This document shows, piece by piece, positions 1-11,518 of a DNA stretch of 64,000 nt. Position 1 is the stretch's first letter, and every line of letters starts with the position of its first letter. This DNA comes from Acanthochromis polyacanthus. Its lineage: Eukaryota; Chordata; Actinopteri; Pomacentridae. Below the pieces are notes generated by a model. It searched no databases. It was given only the letters and a program-made list of their open reading frames with translations, and was not told the DNA's origin. Made by a program: the position numbers and the translations under genes. The stretch spans positions 43,223,628 through 43,287,627 of the forward strand of contig NC_067116.1 in NCBI RefSeq assembly GCF_021347895.1, given 5' to 3'.

Positions 1-25
1 AGAGAAGATGGCTGACACTGATAAG
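1..25 (+). CDS. Possible first coding exon, cut by window edge
   Basis: An ATG at 8-10 sits in a strong Kozak context (AAG before, G after). It opens six codons reading MADTDK, followed at once by a good splice donor, AAG/gtaaat, at 25/26. The exon would end in phase 0. Sequence downstream of the donor is non-coding and contains the 'gctagctagtattagc' style of text often seen in teleost first introns. Six codons are too few to name a gene, and no promoter is visible because the window starts here. It could also be a chance ATG plus donor. If real, it is the start of a plus-strand gene that either lies inside the large minus-strand agbl4 intron or marks its far side; no second exon was recognised downstream. 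Confidence 0.3.
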
Positions 26-739
26 GTAAATCGGATTTCTAATCTTAGAAAATACATTTAGCGCCGGGAGCTAATGTGCGCTAGCTAGTATTAGCCGCTT
101 GAATCACGTTGTCTTTTTGTGTTACGAGGAGTGTTTAGGCCACATTACAAAAGAAACTAAAAGTGGCCGAGATTAAAGTCTCTGATAATAAGTTTATACT
201 TTTAATTTATAAGAATAAAGTCTGCCGAGGGAGACTTTTGTCCCAGTTTTGGGGACTTGGACTTGCTTGACCAATCTGCCCAAAATACTTGACTAGGATA
301 TGGGTCTATGTGACTTGGACTTTCCCTTTAAAACCACCTGCCAGCACACTAACTCTTACAACTCTGTTTGAGTTGTCAGAGTTAAGACCTCGCTTTATCG
401 ACTTCGGAAAATCCACAAAATAAGATGTCACAGTGAAAAAGGTGACGGGTTCTTTCGCTACTGCCATTGTGTTTTCATTCGGTGCGCTGCGGCGTAGGAC
501 ACGGAAGTGGTCCGTGACGTCACACTAGCCATTCCCATATCGCATACACAACTAAGAATATCATCCAGAACTAAAATTCCACTAAGAACAGAGCAAATAA
601 AACAAGTCATAAAGGCATGTGTAACATGTCAAAACTTACTTCTACAGAGAAATCCTCCAGAAACTAATTTTTCCTCAAATATCCACAACGTTCCTTGAGG
701 TTCTCCTGATTCTAAGAGAGTATGGAGGTGGCCAAAGAT
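26..739. other. Non-coding stretch, no gene
   Basis: Mostly unique sequence with no open frame that resembles a protein. It holds the ETS/CRE motif pair listed separately. A 60-codon open frame at 507-698 contains a CVTC pair faintly like an integrase zinc-binding knuckle, but this is not enough to call. Confidence 0.6.
502..522 (+). promoter_or_regulatory. ETS site next to a perfect CRE palindrome
   Basis: CGGAAGTG at 502-509 matches the ETS core, and TGACGTCA at 515-522 is the full cAMP-response-element palindrome, 5 bases apart. The local sequence (480-522) is CpG-rich compared with its surroundings. Such pairs are common in housekeeping promoters, so this may be a promoter or intronic enhancer near the candidate first exon. 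It is motif evidence only. Confidence 0.3.
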
Positions 740-1150
740 TGAAGAAACACACTGTGCCAAAACAGTTGCAACCTGTTGGACACAGGACCTATAGGGGCTC
801 TCCTGTTATTCCTGGCACTGAGATGTTGGCAGTGGATCCTTTGGAGTCTGTAGGTTGCTGTGTGGAGCCTTCGTGGAGCTTGGAGGATTCGTCTTTCGCT
901 CTTTGTCATGTTCCATGGGTTGTTCATGAGTATTTTTTGCAGCCTGAAGAGGTTCCTTGTCCTGCTGTCTAACTGTCCTGCTCTTATTGGAGGGTATGTT
1001 TGTTCTGCTGCAGTGTTTAGGAGGATGGTGCATGTCAAACTAACACCCAGGACGCAAGGTTTCCCAGCAGAACACCGCATTGTAACAGGATAATCAATGT
1101 TATTCACTCGACCTGTGAGTCTTTATAATGTTGTGGCTCATCGGTGTGTT
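740..1150 (-). mobile_element. Tc1-like transposon remnant (copy 1)
   Basis: The sequence aligns piecewise by eye with the Tc1-like element at 57541-57945. Shared landmarks are 'gccaaaacag', a block around 'ggcagtggatcctttggagt', 'caaggtttcccagcagaaca', 'atcaatgttattcact' and a right terminus 'ttgtggctcatcggtgtg'. The transposase reads on the minus strand but is shattered by frameshifts and stops and lacks the N-terminal DNA-binding part. The left inverted terminus is not recognisable. Nonautonomous and long dead. Confidence 0.7.
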
Positions 1151-1341
1151 CACCTGGTCTGACAAATGGTCTAAGATGCTCCCATTTGTCAGCAGGGGGA
1201 TTATTATGGAAGAAGCAACTTGGAAGGGAAAGAGTAAAGGACATAAGCAGAAAAAGGACAAGGAGAGGGAATGAATTAAACTCCAAACCGCATTTACGGC
1301 TGACAGAAGATTCTTTTTTTTTTCTAGACTGGCACGTGCAC

Positions 1342-1363
1342 CACACACACACACACACACACA
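1342..1363. repeat. (CA)11 microsatellite
   Basis: Uninterrupted CA dinucleotides, preceded by a short T run at 1313-1323. Confidence 0.95.
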
Positions 1364-1751
1364 ACTCCTTAGCCTACACAACCACATAAAAGAAGCATCT
1401 CTGCAACATTAACACTGGACTTATTTGAGGTTAATTAGGAGAAGTGGTTTGGAACTAACTTCCTGGTGTTAAGCACTCTGGAGCGATGAGTGTCTGCTGT
1501 TTGGCCCTGGGGTTGGAATTTAAATCTGACTGAAGCCAAAACTGCCCCTCTGAGTTTTTCACAGTTGCTTTTAATGACATGCGCATACATGGCTAAGGTC
1601 GTGATATGAGCAGGTCACCACGACTGGCTCTGGAAAAGCTGGCCGAGGGAAGGAATGAGGAAGGCAGCGCTCTCCTGTAACAACTGCTGTCAAGGTGCCC
1701 TTGAGCAAGATTTTGTCTGAGCTGTCAGTGAGTGAAGGGATAATCTCAGAG

Positions 1752-2482
1752 TAAGGAGAAAGAAAGGAAAGGGAAGGAAAAGGAAAGGAAAGGAAAGGAA
1801 AGGAAAGGAAAGGAAAAAAGGAAAAGGAAAAGAAATAAAGAACAGGAATGTGGAAGAAAGGAAAGGAAAAGAAAAAGCAAGAGAGAGGAAAGTCAATGTA
1901 GACAATGAACGGCAACAAAGGAAAGGAAAAGAAAAAAATGAAAGGAAAGGAAATGAATGGAAGAAAAGAGGGAAGGAAACTAGAGAAAGGAAAGGAAAAG
2001 AAAATGCGAAGATGATAAAATGAAAGGAAATGTAAAAACGTAAATGAATGGAAGAAACAAAGGGAATTAATGTGAGAGAAAGAAAAGAAAAGTAAAAGGG
2101 AAAAGGAAAGAGCAAGGAAGAAAAAGGGAAAGGAAATGTAAAAAAATTGAATGAAAGGAAAGGAAAGGAAAGAGTGAGAAAGGAAAGGAAAGAAATAAAA
2201 GGAAAGTGCAAGAAAGGAAAAGGAAACAAAACTAGAAAAAGGAAAGTAAAATAAGTGTGAGGAAGGAAAAGGGAAAGGAAAAGTAAAAAATGAAATGAAA
2301 GGAAAAGAAACAATAGAAATGAAAGTAAAGGAGAATGCGAGGAAGGAAGAAGAAAATTAAAGGAAACCATGAGAAATGAAATCAAAAGACGCAAAAGGAA
2401 TTGAAAGAAAAAGAAATTAAACAAAAACAAAGGAAAACAACATAAAGGAAAGGAAATAAAAACAGAAAGAAAAAACAAGGGG
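1752..2482 (+). repeat. GGAAA-type purine-rich tract
   Basis: About 730 bases dominated by A and G on the plus strand, built from degenerate units of AAGGA/GGAAA/AAAGGAAATG, with a nearly pure core at about 1755-1830. The minus strand therefore shows a 286-codon open frame of Phe, Ser, Leu and Pro that is pure low-complexity translation and not a gene. Long mirror-like purine tracts of this kind can form triplex (H-DNA). Confidence 0.9.
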
Positions 2483-3619
2483 TAGATGTATGAACTACAG
2501 AAGTAGACCTGAAGAGAGTGGGAACAGCTGGAGACGATAGCTTGGTGCACGTAAGGTAGACTACCAGGAGTGACACAAGAAGGAGTAAGTCCTCATTGTG
2601 CTAAATTCAGAGTCTCTCAGAAGTCTCTGGGTGGTTCAGCTCCTCTCCTAACAGCCCCCTAATGGTCAGACGAGCAGCCCGTCGCTGCACAGGGCAACGG
2701 GAAGGCCACCGATATGACTGACAGCACACAGACTGAGTCCCCCATTGATCTTCAAGTCAGATGTGGGATTTGGGCTCTCAAGGCTAAATGGTAGTGACAG
2801 GGAAGCCATCCATTATATATGATCGCTCCCTGCAGGGGATTACTCTTCGTATAGTTCTGAAGATAAAAGAGAACATCGGCTAGAAGTGCTTCTAATTGTT
2901 TCGCCTGATGTAGACGCTGCCAATAAAGAAACGCTTACGACGTTTAGAGGCCGCGAGCCGTGTTGGTATGAACGATAAATAACGGTAAACGAAGCCTCCG
3001 AACATATACTTGGACATCCGCACTCGCACACGGGGGACTCTGCCAGGAGAAGCTGTATGCGATAGGTTCATTAGTCAGTGTGTTGTGTGGTAATAGCGTG
3101 GGACAGGTGATGGAGCAGGGTGTGATGATGCATCAACAACATCAGCCCTGGGTGGCGCCACCTGCAGAGGTAGCAGATGGCACACATGACTGGAGAGGAG
3201 CCACGCAATCACACAAACACACCCTCACACAGCCACATTTAAAGGCACAAAGTCGCCGCGAATGCACTGACCGTTATTAACACACAGTACAAAACTATAA
3301 AAATGTTGTTCGGACGCGCTTTCTCGACATTTATTCGTCCTTGTAGGCAGCAGCGGTCACCTCCCTGCAACTTCACCCCCTCACCGCCTCCCAGCGCCTC
3401 TTTTATTACCGCCCATGTCTTTCCCAGCTCTCTGGGAATCTCATAAGGTCTCAAAGTTTAAATAGGCTCCCATATCATTTCATACAAACCATTAATGTCA
3501 CTATAAAATTGCTATTACATAAGTTATCAATAGTCCTGTTCTAAAGCGCCACCATACCAGGGGAGAGACACATTAGAAAAAAATCCAATACAGTCTATGT
3601 TTTGCACAAAGAATAAGGC
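2483..3619. other. Non-coding intronic sequence
   Basis: No gene, RNA or recognisable mobile element was seen. Short open frames here show no codon bias or known motif. Confidence 0.6.
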
Positions 3620-4110
3620 GTAATTGCTGAAAATCTCAATCAATTCTCCCAGCCTGCCTCTCTCTCACTCCTGCTGGCTAAATGCTATCTTCAGCCATTC
3701 TTCCTCAGAACTAGTAATTTCATGTAATCACTGCAGTGATCAGAAAGAAGGTACGCCGGTGCTCAGTCAAATATCAGCCTTCTCAATCACGGCAGCCGCG
3801 TCGCCGCCGGCAGAGCGGGAAAGGTGTGCCTGGAGGCTGGACGTGACATTTGGTTGGCTGAAATTAGCATAATCACTCTGATGGGGAGCCAATCATGGCA
3901 ATTTCTGTAACAATGCGACTGATTAATGCTGTGGGAAAAACCTCATCGTTGTAATCAAGTTTCAGAGAGCTACTGTACTTTCTGTTTTTTGGCGCAGACA
4001 CACACATACGCCCCTCTTCTCCCTGCAAATTCCTGTTGTTGAGTCTCAACTAATCACGTGCTGCATATCACAGCAGGCCTGTTTTATTGGTGTAGGCCTT
4101 TAAAAAGCTA
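3620..4110. promoter_or_regulatory. Candidate conserved non-coding block
   Basis: Unique, repeat-free sequence of balanced composition, rich in homeodomain/PBX-like words (aatcactgcagtgatcag, gattaatgctgtggg, gattag-like cores) and CCAAT/ATTGG motifs (gccaatcatggcaattt, gttttattggtg). This texture resembles vertebrate intronic enhancers. Conservation cannot be tested here. Confidence 0.25.
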
Positions 4111-5925
4111 TTTATCTATTGATTATAGGTGAAATATTACACTAAAAGCCATTTTTTTCTGCCCTACAGCTTGAAATCTGGGTTTTGTTATTGTGTTTAT
4201 GGTGTGACTGAAGACCAGAAAGAAACGGCAAAGATCGATTTCTGCCTTTCCGAGACCTTTGAACCGCAGTCCCAACGTTATTACCTTCACGTTCCTGAGT
4301 GCCAGATCAAAAGCTACGAGTGGCTCATCAGAAATGTATACTGCAGCAACTGGAGCTTAACCAACCACAGCGGCGGCGGAGAAGGAGGAAGAGAGCGAGG
4401 GAGGCAGGCAGGCAGCAATCGTGCAGAGCAGACTGCTTCATTTCTCCAGCACCTTCCCTTTGTTGTAAATAAAACATTATTTCAGATGTTCAATTAAGAT
4501 AAGTACCCTTAATTTAAGACCTCAGTCAATGTGCTGCCATCATTATTCAGCCCGCAGAGCGCCCGGGCCTCGGCTCCAGCTCCGGACTCGCACACAATCA
4601 CTCAGGGGCCTTGGCGAAGCAGGGGGAAATCGCAGTCAATTTCTGGAGCGCTCATTTGCTTAACAAGGGGGAAATCAGAGCGAGCTGAGGCGAGGAGGAG
4701 AGAAGAGGAGAATATGTGTTTTAAGTTATGCATGTAAATACAGTACGTCCAAAGTTTCTCTCGAGGCTGGAAGCTCGCAACGCCGGTAGCCGAAACCTCG
4801 TAAACAACTTCCAGGGCAGATATATCAAGTCCTTGACAGTGTAAAAAGCTTCTGAGCTCTCATCTGATTGTGTGAGGACTTTGTTTGTACTTCGTTACAG
4901 CGCTGATACAAGATTAGATAAACAATGCACTATCTGTATCCTGCATCTGTTTGACTCTGCAAAGTGCACTTTCCAATTCCACTGATGACCTTCACACGGG
5001 GCCGCTCGGCAGACACCGCAACTCGGGAGGAAGTAAGGAAAAAAATAAAAAAAATAAAAATCAAGGACGAGCCTATAGGAGAGCGCACGCACAAAGGCAT
5101 TTATGAACCCGTTCCTGCATATATTCATCCAGCAGACATTATCACCTCATGTCAAAAAGGCCTCGGACCACGCAGAGACAGTTCTGCACATGAAAACAGC
5201 CAGGTAAGAGGAAATTCACTTTTAAGCGCAAGGGGTGGGGATGAATAAAAAAAAAGGTTAAACGAGCAGAATAATTCAGGAGGGTTGTGGAGTAGACAGA
5301 AAATATATAATTAATACCAGACAGCAAAAAAACAAAACAAAGCAAAGCCAGGACACCACAAAAGAGAGCTACACGGGAGTACAAGGAACCTGCTCTGGTA
5401 CTGTGTTTCATTGAATAAATGCAGGAATAAGAGTGTCTGTTTCTCATTGAAATGCAGTATCCATCAGTTTAATACCTCCCTGAAGGGTACCATAAGCTCT
5501 TGTACCTCCGGAGGCTGAACAAAAGTGAATGCTCCGAGGGGCTGTAGTGGATCTAAGAGCCATGGTCACCGGAACCAAAGTGTCCTAAATATAGCTTTGC
5601 TCTGCTTCACTCTGCACGGCTCTGCTCCATCATATTAGTCCACTATCGGAGATATAAGGGCTGACGCTCTCCTGTTCTGCTGCCACCAGACTGACACACA
5701 GACAGGCGACCTTGAGCTGTAATAACTGCAGCAGAACACCGGCTTGGGTTGCCTTTGTTTTGGTTCGATTCCTGTTTGTAGCCGTATCGCGACTCCGCTG
5801 TTAAAAATACTCCTTAAGTCAATCAAGCACTTAAGTTTCCACCATCTGGTCACATTAAAACATCCACAGCCACCTTGCACACTGTAGCGCTGCACAAGAA
5901 ACGGAGAAAACTTGCAAGGCCTCGC
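4111..5925. other. Non-coding intronic sequence
   Basis: No gene is supported. A 122-codon plus-strand open frame at 4129-4497 ends in a Gly/Arg run made by a GGA-rich stretch and matches no family I know. An A-rich patch lies at about 5036-5060. Confidence 0.55.
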
Positions 5926-6060
5926 ACATCTATTCCTAGCCGGAGCTTCTCACCTTCCCCATTCCAGCTAGTGTTAATTAGCAACCTCATTAGCAAGGAG
6001 TCATGTGAATGCGCTTAGTGCATTTATCTTCTGCTAGTTCTCATTTTGTCGAGGGGGAAG
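5926..6060. promoter_or_regulatory. Candidate conserved non-coding block
   Basis: Contains 'gtgttaattagcaacctcat' and 'tagcaaggagtcatgtga', that is a TTAATTA homeodomain-type core beside other TAGCAA words, in unique sequence without repeat features. Suggestive only. Confidence 0.2.
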
Positions 6061-7934
6061 ATCAGCATAGTTGCGGTTAGGAGGGAAATGAGTGAAAACA
6101 ATCTGCAGCTAAATGTTTTTCCAACTAACAGAGAGAAAAGAAAAAAGCAAATTTAAACGGTGCCGCAGACGTGAGATGGAATCCGGATGTGCGAGATATC
6201 TCAGTGACACCAGACATCAAACGCGAACACTCCTTTTAAATTCCTGAAACAAAACAACAACAACAAGCGATGTTAGTGTGGGAGAGAGATATGAAAGGAA
6301 AAGAGACAAACGCAGGGGAAGCGAGGGAGAGAGCGAGGGCATTGACAGTGATAGAAACTGCCCTGGCCTCTCCCCCAGTCTCCTGAGTGGCAGGGTCTGT
6401 GCCAGCCTGTCAGCCTGTCTGTCATCACCATTGCTTAGTATTCTCCTTAAGACCATCTGCCTGCTCATTATACGCAGCCTCTTGTTCTGGACTGACATGT
6501 TTTCTTTACATCGACATTTTCATTGCGGCTAAAACGTCCCCTTTTTCCACCCCACCGAAGAACGGGGAGGGCAGTACGCCTGCCCACGAGGCATACTTTG
6601 AGATGGAATAATATTTCATAAGAAACTTTCTTTATCCTGGGTGATGCTGTGAACGATATGGACAAAGAAAACAAATGACCACAATGTGTTTTATCACCGT
6701 GACAAAAAAAAAAAAGGAAAAAGAAGAAGGGGCTGATACAGTAACAGCTCTACCTGGTAGCTGGGGCCATTCTTCTCATATCTCAATTGCTTTCACAACC
6801 AACTTTAATTTCCTCTAAAAGACGACATTATCAGAAGCCAAGGTTAAAGGAACGAGCCAATTTAATAACGATCTTAGCAGCGCTATCTCGCCGACTGGAG
6901 GATGAAGCAGCCGGCCAAAACAAGATCAAGAAAAAGTGCTATTAGTACTGCAGTGTCATTGTGTCTTCGGTGAGCTATGAGAACTAAGCGGGATGCTGGG
7001 GCCAGTAGAAAACACCACAAATAACAAGTAATAACATAATTGAAGGAAATATATTTTGGGAAAGGAGAAAGTAGAAGCAGTTTCTTTAAGAAAAAAGCAC
7101 ATTCGGGCTGTCTTGACTGAATATTTTCAGTATTTTCAGGAAGGGTCAGCAGAAAAAGATGGATGCAATATCCCGAAGCCGCCCACCTCTACCTGGATTG
7201 CCTATTACACACCGACGCAGATACATCGGAAATTCTTCCCCTGTAATTGGGTGTGAACATTGTTTTCAGTAATAATACGATGTTGGGTGGGAATACTCCC
7301 ACAGAGCGTGTGCTTTCATGTATCCTATTCCATGTTATCTGTCAACTTCTCAAAGAGAGCAGGGCTGTCAGTGGTGCGAGAGACCCCCGTGCTCAGTGTG
7401 TCACTCTCATTATAAGCCCTAAAAAACAAGACAGATATTCAATTTAGATAAGTCCCCAGACCATGGTTGCCTCGCCTACATGAGACAATGCTCTATTTCT
7501 TTCGACCATGCTCCACGGAACATGGATGCCACATTGTCCCTCACTCCGACAGGGCTAAGCAGAGGAAATTTCCAATTATGGATCGAAAGGACATTGAGGA
7601 GAAAAGCAATGGAGAGAGTGCGAGAGAGAATAAAGACCACAGAGGTACCATTAAAAGGACTCTCGGGCCTTTTGTTGGCCCTCCATGTGGTTTTATATTT
7701 ATCTAAACTCTGACAGAAAAGTTGATTTCCTTAGAGTGTCGGGGCTACTCGCAGCAGCAAAAAGCAGCAAATGTGGTAGAGAGATGGAGGGACTGGAGAA
7801 AATGACAGTGTGCAAAACAAACGGTATCGACGGCCAGAAATAGAGAGGAATGCATCACGGAGACTCCTGAATCCTTTCTCCAGGCCTCCTGTGGAGAAGG
7901 ATAATAATTAGGCAAGAGGAGAAACCCAGCAGAA
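6061..7934. other. Non-coding intronic sequence
   Basis: No gene, RNA or mobile element was recognised. It contains a short A run at about 6704-6715 and several open frames of 60-90 codons on both strands with no known motif. Confidence 0.55.
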
Positions 7935-7971
7935 TGTTTGTGCATGCAGAAACATTCTGCATGCACAAACA
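7935..7971. repeat. Perfect 17-bp hairpin
   Basis: TGTTTGTGCATGCAGAA at 7935-7951 is followed, after a 3-base loop (aca), by its exact reverse complement at 7955-7971. A second, overlapping inverted pair, AGAATGTTT (7931-7939) with AAACATTCT (7950-7958), would compete with it. The stem is too short for a typical microRNA precursor. It could be a palindromic protein-binding site, a cruciform, or a tiny foldback insertion. Confidence 0.85.
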
Positions 7972-8879
7972 GAAAAATAAATCAGCGATAGGCCGGTTAC
8001 CGCGTAGCATCCGAGCTAATAAAGAAACAATCACCATTCATCGCTCGTCATCTCTGAATGCTTATCATCTTATGAGAACACGGTGACAGCACAAATATTC
8101 AGCCAAATTCAAGAGAAGATAATCATTCAGTAATGTTATCTTTCTGTGTAATTGCAGACAGCTAATATGTCTGTACTTGCCATGTTTTGGCTCTATTTTA
8201 GCTTGATCTGTCTATATAGGATTTGGCTTTCTAGCATGAATCCTCCTCTGCATGTTGCCAGAATAGAAGCTACTGTAGCAACGTTTTTTTTTTTCTGCTT
8301 AATAAAACATTTTGCAAAACCATAGATCATCTATCTGAATTTGTCTCCTTTGATAACAGCCTGTTATCCAATCATGCGAACACAGGCTCACACAAAACAT
8401 ACCCTTCCCAAAACAAGCTGTTCAGCTTGCAGTAATGAAAAGGGAGTCAACTGCCTTCAGGTGCTGCTGTGCTGATGTGTGTTGGCAGCCGCTGCCTTCA
8501 CCAGTGTAGAAAAACACAGAGAAATCTGCTCTGCTGTCCTGCCTCTCTCAACCATGGAGGACAGCAGAGGCTGACTGACAGGATTTGGAGCAGCGTCTGG
8601 GATCCGCAGCCAAGACCCAGACCACAGCAGCCTGCCTCTCTGAGAGGGAGAGGTGGCTCTTCACAGTCCACCAGGCCCAGATGAGCCACTGAATCTGTCA
8701 GCACCAGATGCACAGTCTGCGTAAATGTGCATGAGGGTGTACGTGGGTGTCCATGCCCTTTAAAAGTGCATTTATTTCTGGTCTGTACTTCCGTCGCTAT
8801 GAAACTGAAAACATATTCCACATGCGTAGCAGATTTAGGCTACACAGAACATGATTATAGTCTAATCTCAGCACATAAA
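7972..8879. other. Non-coding intronic sequence
   Basis: No gene recognised. It has a T run at about 8285-8294 and otherwise unique sequence. Confidence 0.55.
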
Positions 8880-9440
8880 TAGAGGAACCATGTGGACAGG
8901 TGTTAGGAGCAGATCATATTACTCACTGACTCTTTGGGGTGCCTCAGAGCACTGGAACAGCCATGAATATTTCCTCAAGCTAATCGAGGTGCCAGCATTA
9001 ATATTCACAGAGTGTGCTGTGATTTACAATGGGAAAGACCGTCGCTATATTCATCAGGGGGGTGCCCGTGGCTCCTGCGGTACACCAGCTCCAGCATGCA
9101 TCTTGGACAGTTCAAAGGGCAAACGGTGGCCAAGATCAAACCTGAATATTAAAACCGGCTAATCCACTGGACAGAATCAGCATGCATTATGTGGCTTTTC
9201 CCACCTGCTGACACAAACCTCATGAACAGCCCCTTGTTATGCAAGATTCATGTAGCCCCCCCTGCACAGGGGGGAGTTTTGAAATTGGGCCACCAAAACC
9301 AATGTGTAGATTTCAGAGGCTCAAAGGGGACCATTCATCAATATGCATGAAGGAATCCTGGGCTTCCCTACTGTATGGCAAAGCCGGTGTTAATATTCAT
9401 AAGGTTAGGATTGCGATCTGCCATGTGTGAGGAGAGCAAC
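8880..9440. promoter_or_regulatory. Candidate conserved non-coding block
   Basis: Unique sequence with repeated ATATTCAT/AATATTCA words (catgaatatttcctc, attaatattcacag, tatattcatcagg, caatatgcatgaagg, ttaatattcataagg) spread over about 500 bases. These are octamer/POU- or homeodomain-like cores. The recurrence without any repeat structure suggests an enhancer-like cluster, untested. Confidence 0.25.
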
Positions 9441-11518
9441 ACAGGAAAGCCCGAGCTCTGACAAACAGGGACCCGCGGAAGGTTTCAGGACCAGGGACAG
9501 CTCCGCATGTTCAGTTCTGTATGATGGAGCCTGTGAGCATGTGATCATAGCGTGTCCAAAAATAGGACAAAATGTGCTTTAGAAAAATGAGGATGACATG
9601 TTTTACCAAACTCTAGCAGCTGCCAAGTCACATCTTTCAACAACATCACAAAATTTAATTTTTGCATCCTTTAATGAACCTTCAATTCAGTACGTTTCAG
9701 TTCAGGTGACTCGAAAACTAACTTCACATGTAGCATCTGCTTCATTTTAGCAGTTTGGAACTGAAACTATCTGAGGAATTATTGGGAGCATGAGACACAT
9801 GCATGAGAGACACATTTAAACTAAGTTTGGAGACAGGATATGGAGGGGTTGTATGGCTTTATGTAAAATATGAAATGTGAAAATGCTAAAAAAAAAAAGA
9901 GAGAGAGAGAGAGAAAATTAAAAAGCTGTTATGTTAGGCTTAAGTGTTTTTTTTTTCTGGGTCTGTGTCCCACGGTGTAGAGTTAATGTGAAAGATAGTC
10001 TCATTGCACAAGCTTTCTTGAGACTGACTTGTATGGGTTGCTCATCAAAAATCATGAATGCAAGCCATCAAAAGAAGGTCGCAAACCAGAAGGCTGTGTA
10101 TATTCAAGACTATTGTACACATTTTTCTTACTATTAAAGTGGATAAAGTCTTTTGAAAGCTGGGTTTAAATTCAATAAAAGTATAAAATAACTATGTGTC
10201 ACAAAAGAAACAGAAAGGAAAGCAGCAGCTCTTGCATGAGTGTAGAAAAAGTATAATTTTGCTGCATTTTTTTTTTCAAAACTGAGCTAAAACTACCAGC
10301 GTGATTAAATAAAGTAGCTTGCTAAAATAAAATATAAACTACAACAAGCTCAAAATACAGCAACTTCTGAAATACTACTGAAAGAAGAACTCTGAAAAAG
10401 TAATAACCTTGATACTGATGCAATTATGCTTGCAGCAACACATGAGCAAACATCCAGAGACGGGCTGCTCTCCTCTGAGCAAATGAAGCACTTTAACAAA
10501 CTCCAAAATAAAAGCAGTCGTAGTGCAGCAGCAGCAACAACAACACGGGCTCAGCAGAGGGCAGATGTCCCAGCACATTGCAGAACACAGATAGCTTTAT
10601 CAGGACATTAACAGAGCAGGATACAGCACACAAGCCAACAATATCAAGTCGGCTAACAAGTGGGCCAACTGGCCAACAAGCCAGCCAGAAAAGCAGAGAC
10701 ACAAACTGCAGAGGGAGCCAATCGAGCGTGAACTCCGGAGCAGCTTCCTTCTGTGTGACCTTACAACTTAAACGGGGCTAACCGTCAGTCAAGTATCGCT
10801 AAGATAAAAAGTGAAATGTAGCAGTTAAAACTATTGATTACACGAGAAGGAGGCTGGCTCCGGGGTACGAGTTTACCTAAGACTGCCCCGTGTTCTTGTA
10901 TGGATTCAGCTGATTCCAGAAGCCACTCAGGCCTGCTGCTCTGGCTCCATCCTCCTCCTTCGCTAACAGCGTACACGCCAAACCCCCCCTCAAACATCCC
11001 TACAACGCCCCCACATATACACACATTCATATGTAAACACCCAGAGACAGCCTGCTCCCCTCTGAGTGAGTGCAGCAGAGCGCAAGCTGCTTAATAACTG
11101 GCAATGATGGGCTGCTCGGTCCCAGTCAGAGACCAACCTGAAGCGCTCTGCCCAGGATGTCAGCTCTACTCACATCAATTACCGCTGACTGCTAGCCTGC
11201 CTGCACCACAGCCCTGACTGACAGCTCGATAGCACTGTCACCACTGTGAGCTATGGTGACTTTGGATTTAGGTTTGCGGTCGTCACAATGTCAAACACCT
11301 GCTCCCACAAGTGTCAAGTAGCCACTCAGCTTCAGAGGCGACTCTCCAGAGCTTGTTAACTGTGGCCGAGGTGTAACGGGAGGGGAAAGAAAGACGACGA
11401 GGTTACAGAGGGAAGATGAACCCAGACAGGTGCTGGTTTAAGAAAGAAACAAATACCAGGAGAGAGGAGACAAGAGGAAAGAGAAACTGTGTGGGATTGT
11501 TGCAAAGTTATGATGCAG
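9441..11518. other. Non-coding intronic sequence
   Basis: Unique sequence with a short (GA)n at about 9899-9913 after an A run, and a GCAGCAGCAACAACAAC patch near 10528. No gene or recognisable transposon. Confidence 0.55.

Noticed and set aside
507..698. Open frame with a CVTC pair, faintly like a retroelement integrase zinc knuckle
   Set aside because: The spacing of the matching His residues is not convincing and no other retroelement domain or LTR is nearby.
1690..2550. 286-codon minus-strand open frame
   Set aside because: Translation of the GGAAA purine tract; only Phe, Ser, Leu and Pro-rich low complexity.
4129..4497. 122-codon plus-strand open frame
   Set aside because: No known motif; the Gly/Arg run comes from GGA-rich DNA and flanks look like intron.
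7935..7971. microRNA precursor
   Set aside because: The stem is only 17 bp with a 3-base loop, too short for normal Drosha/Dicer processing.
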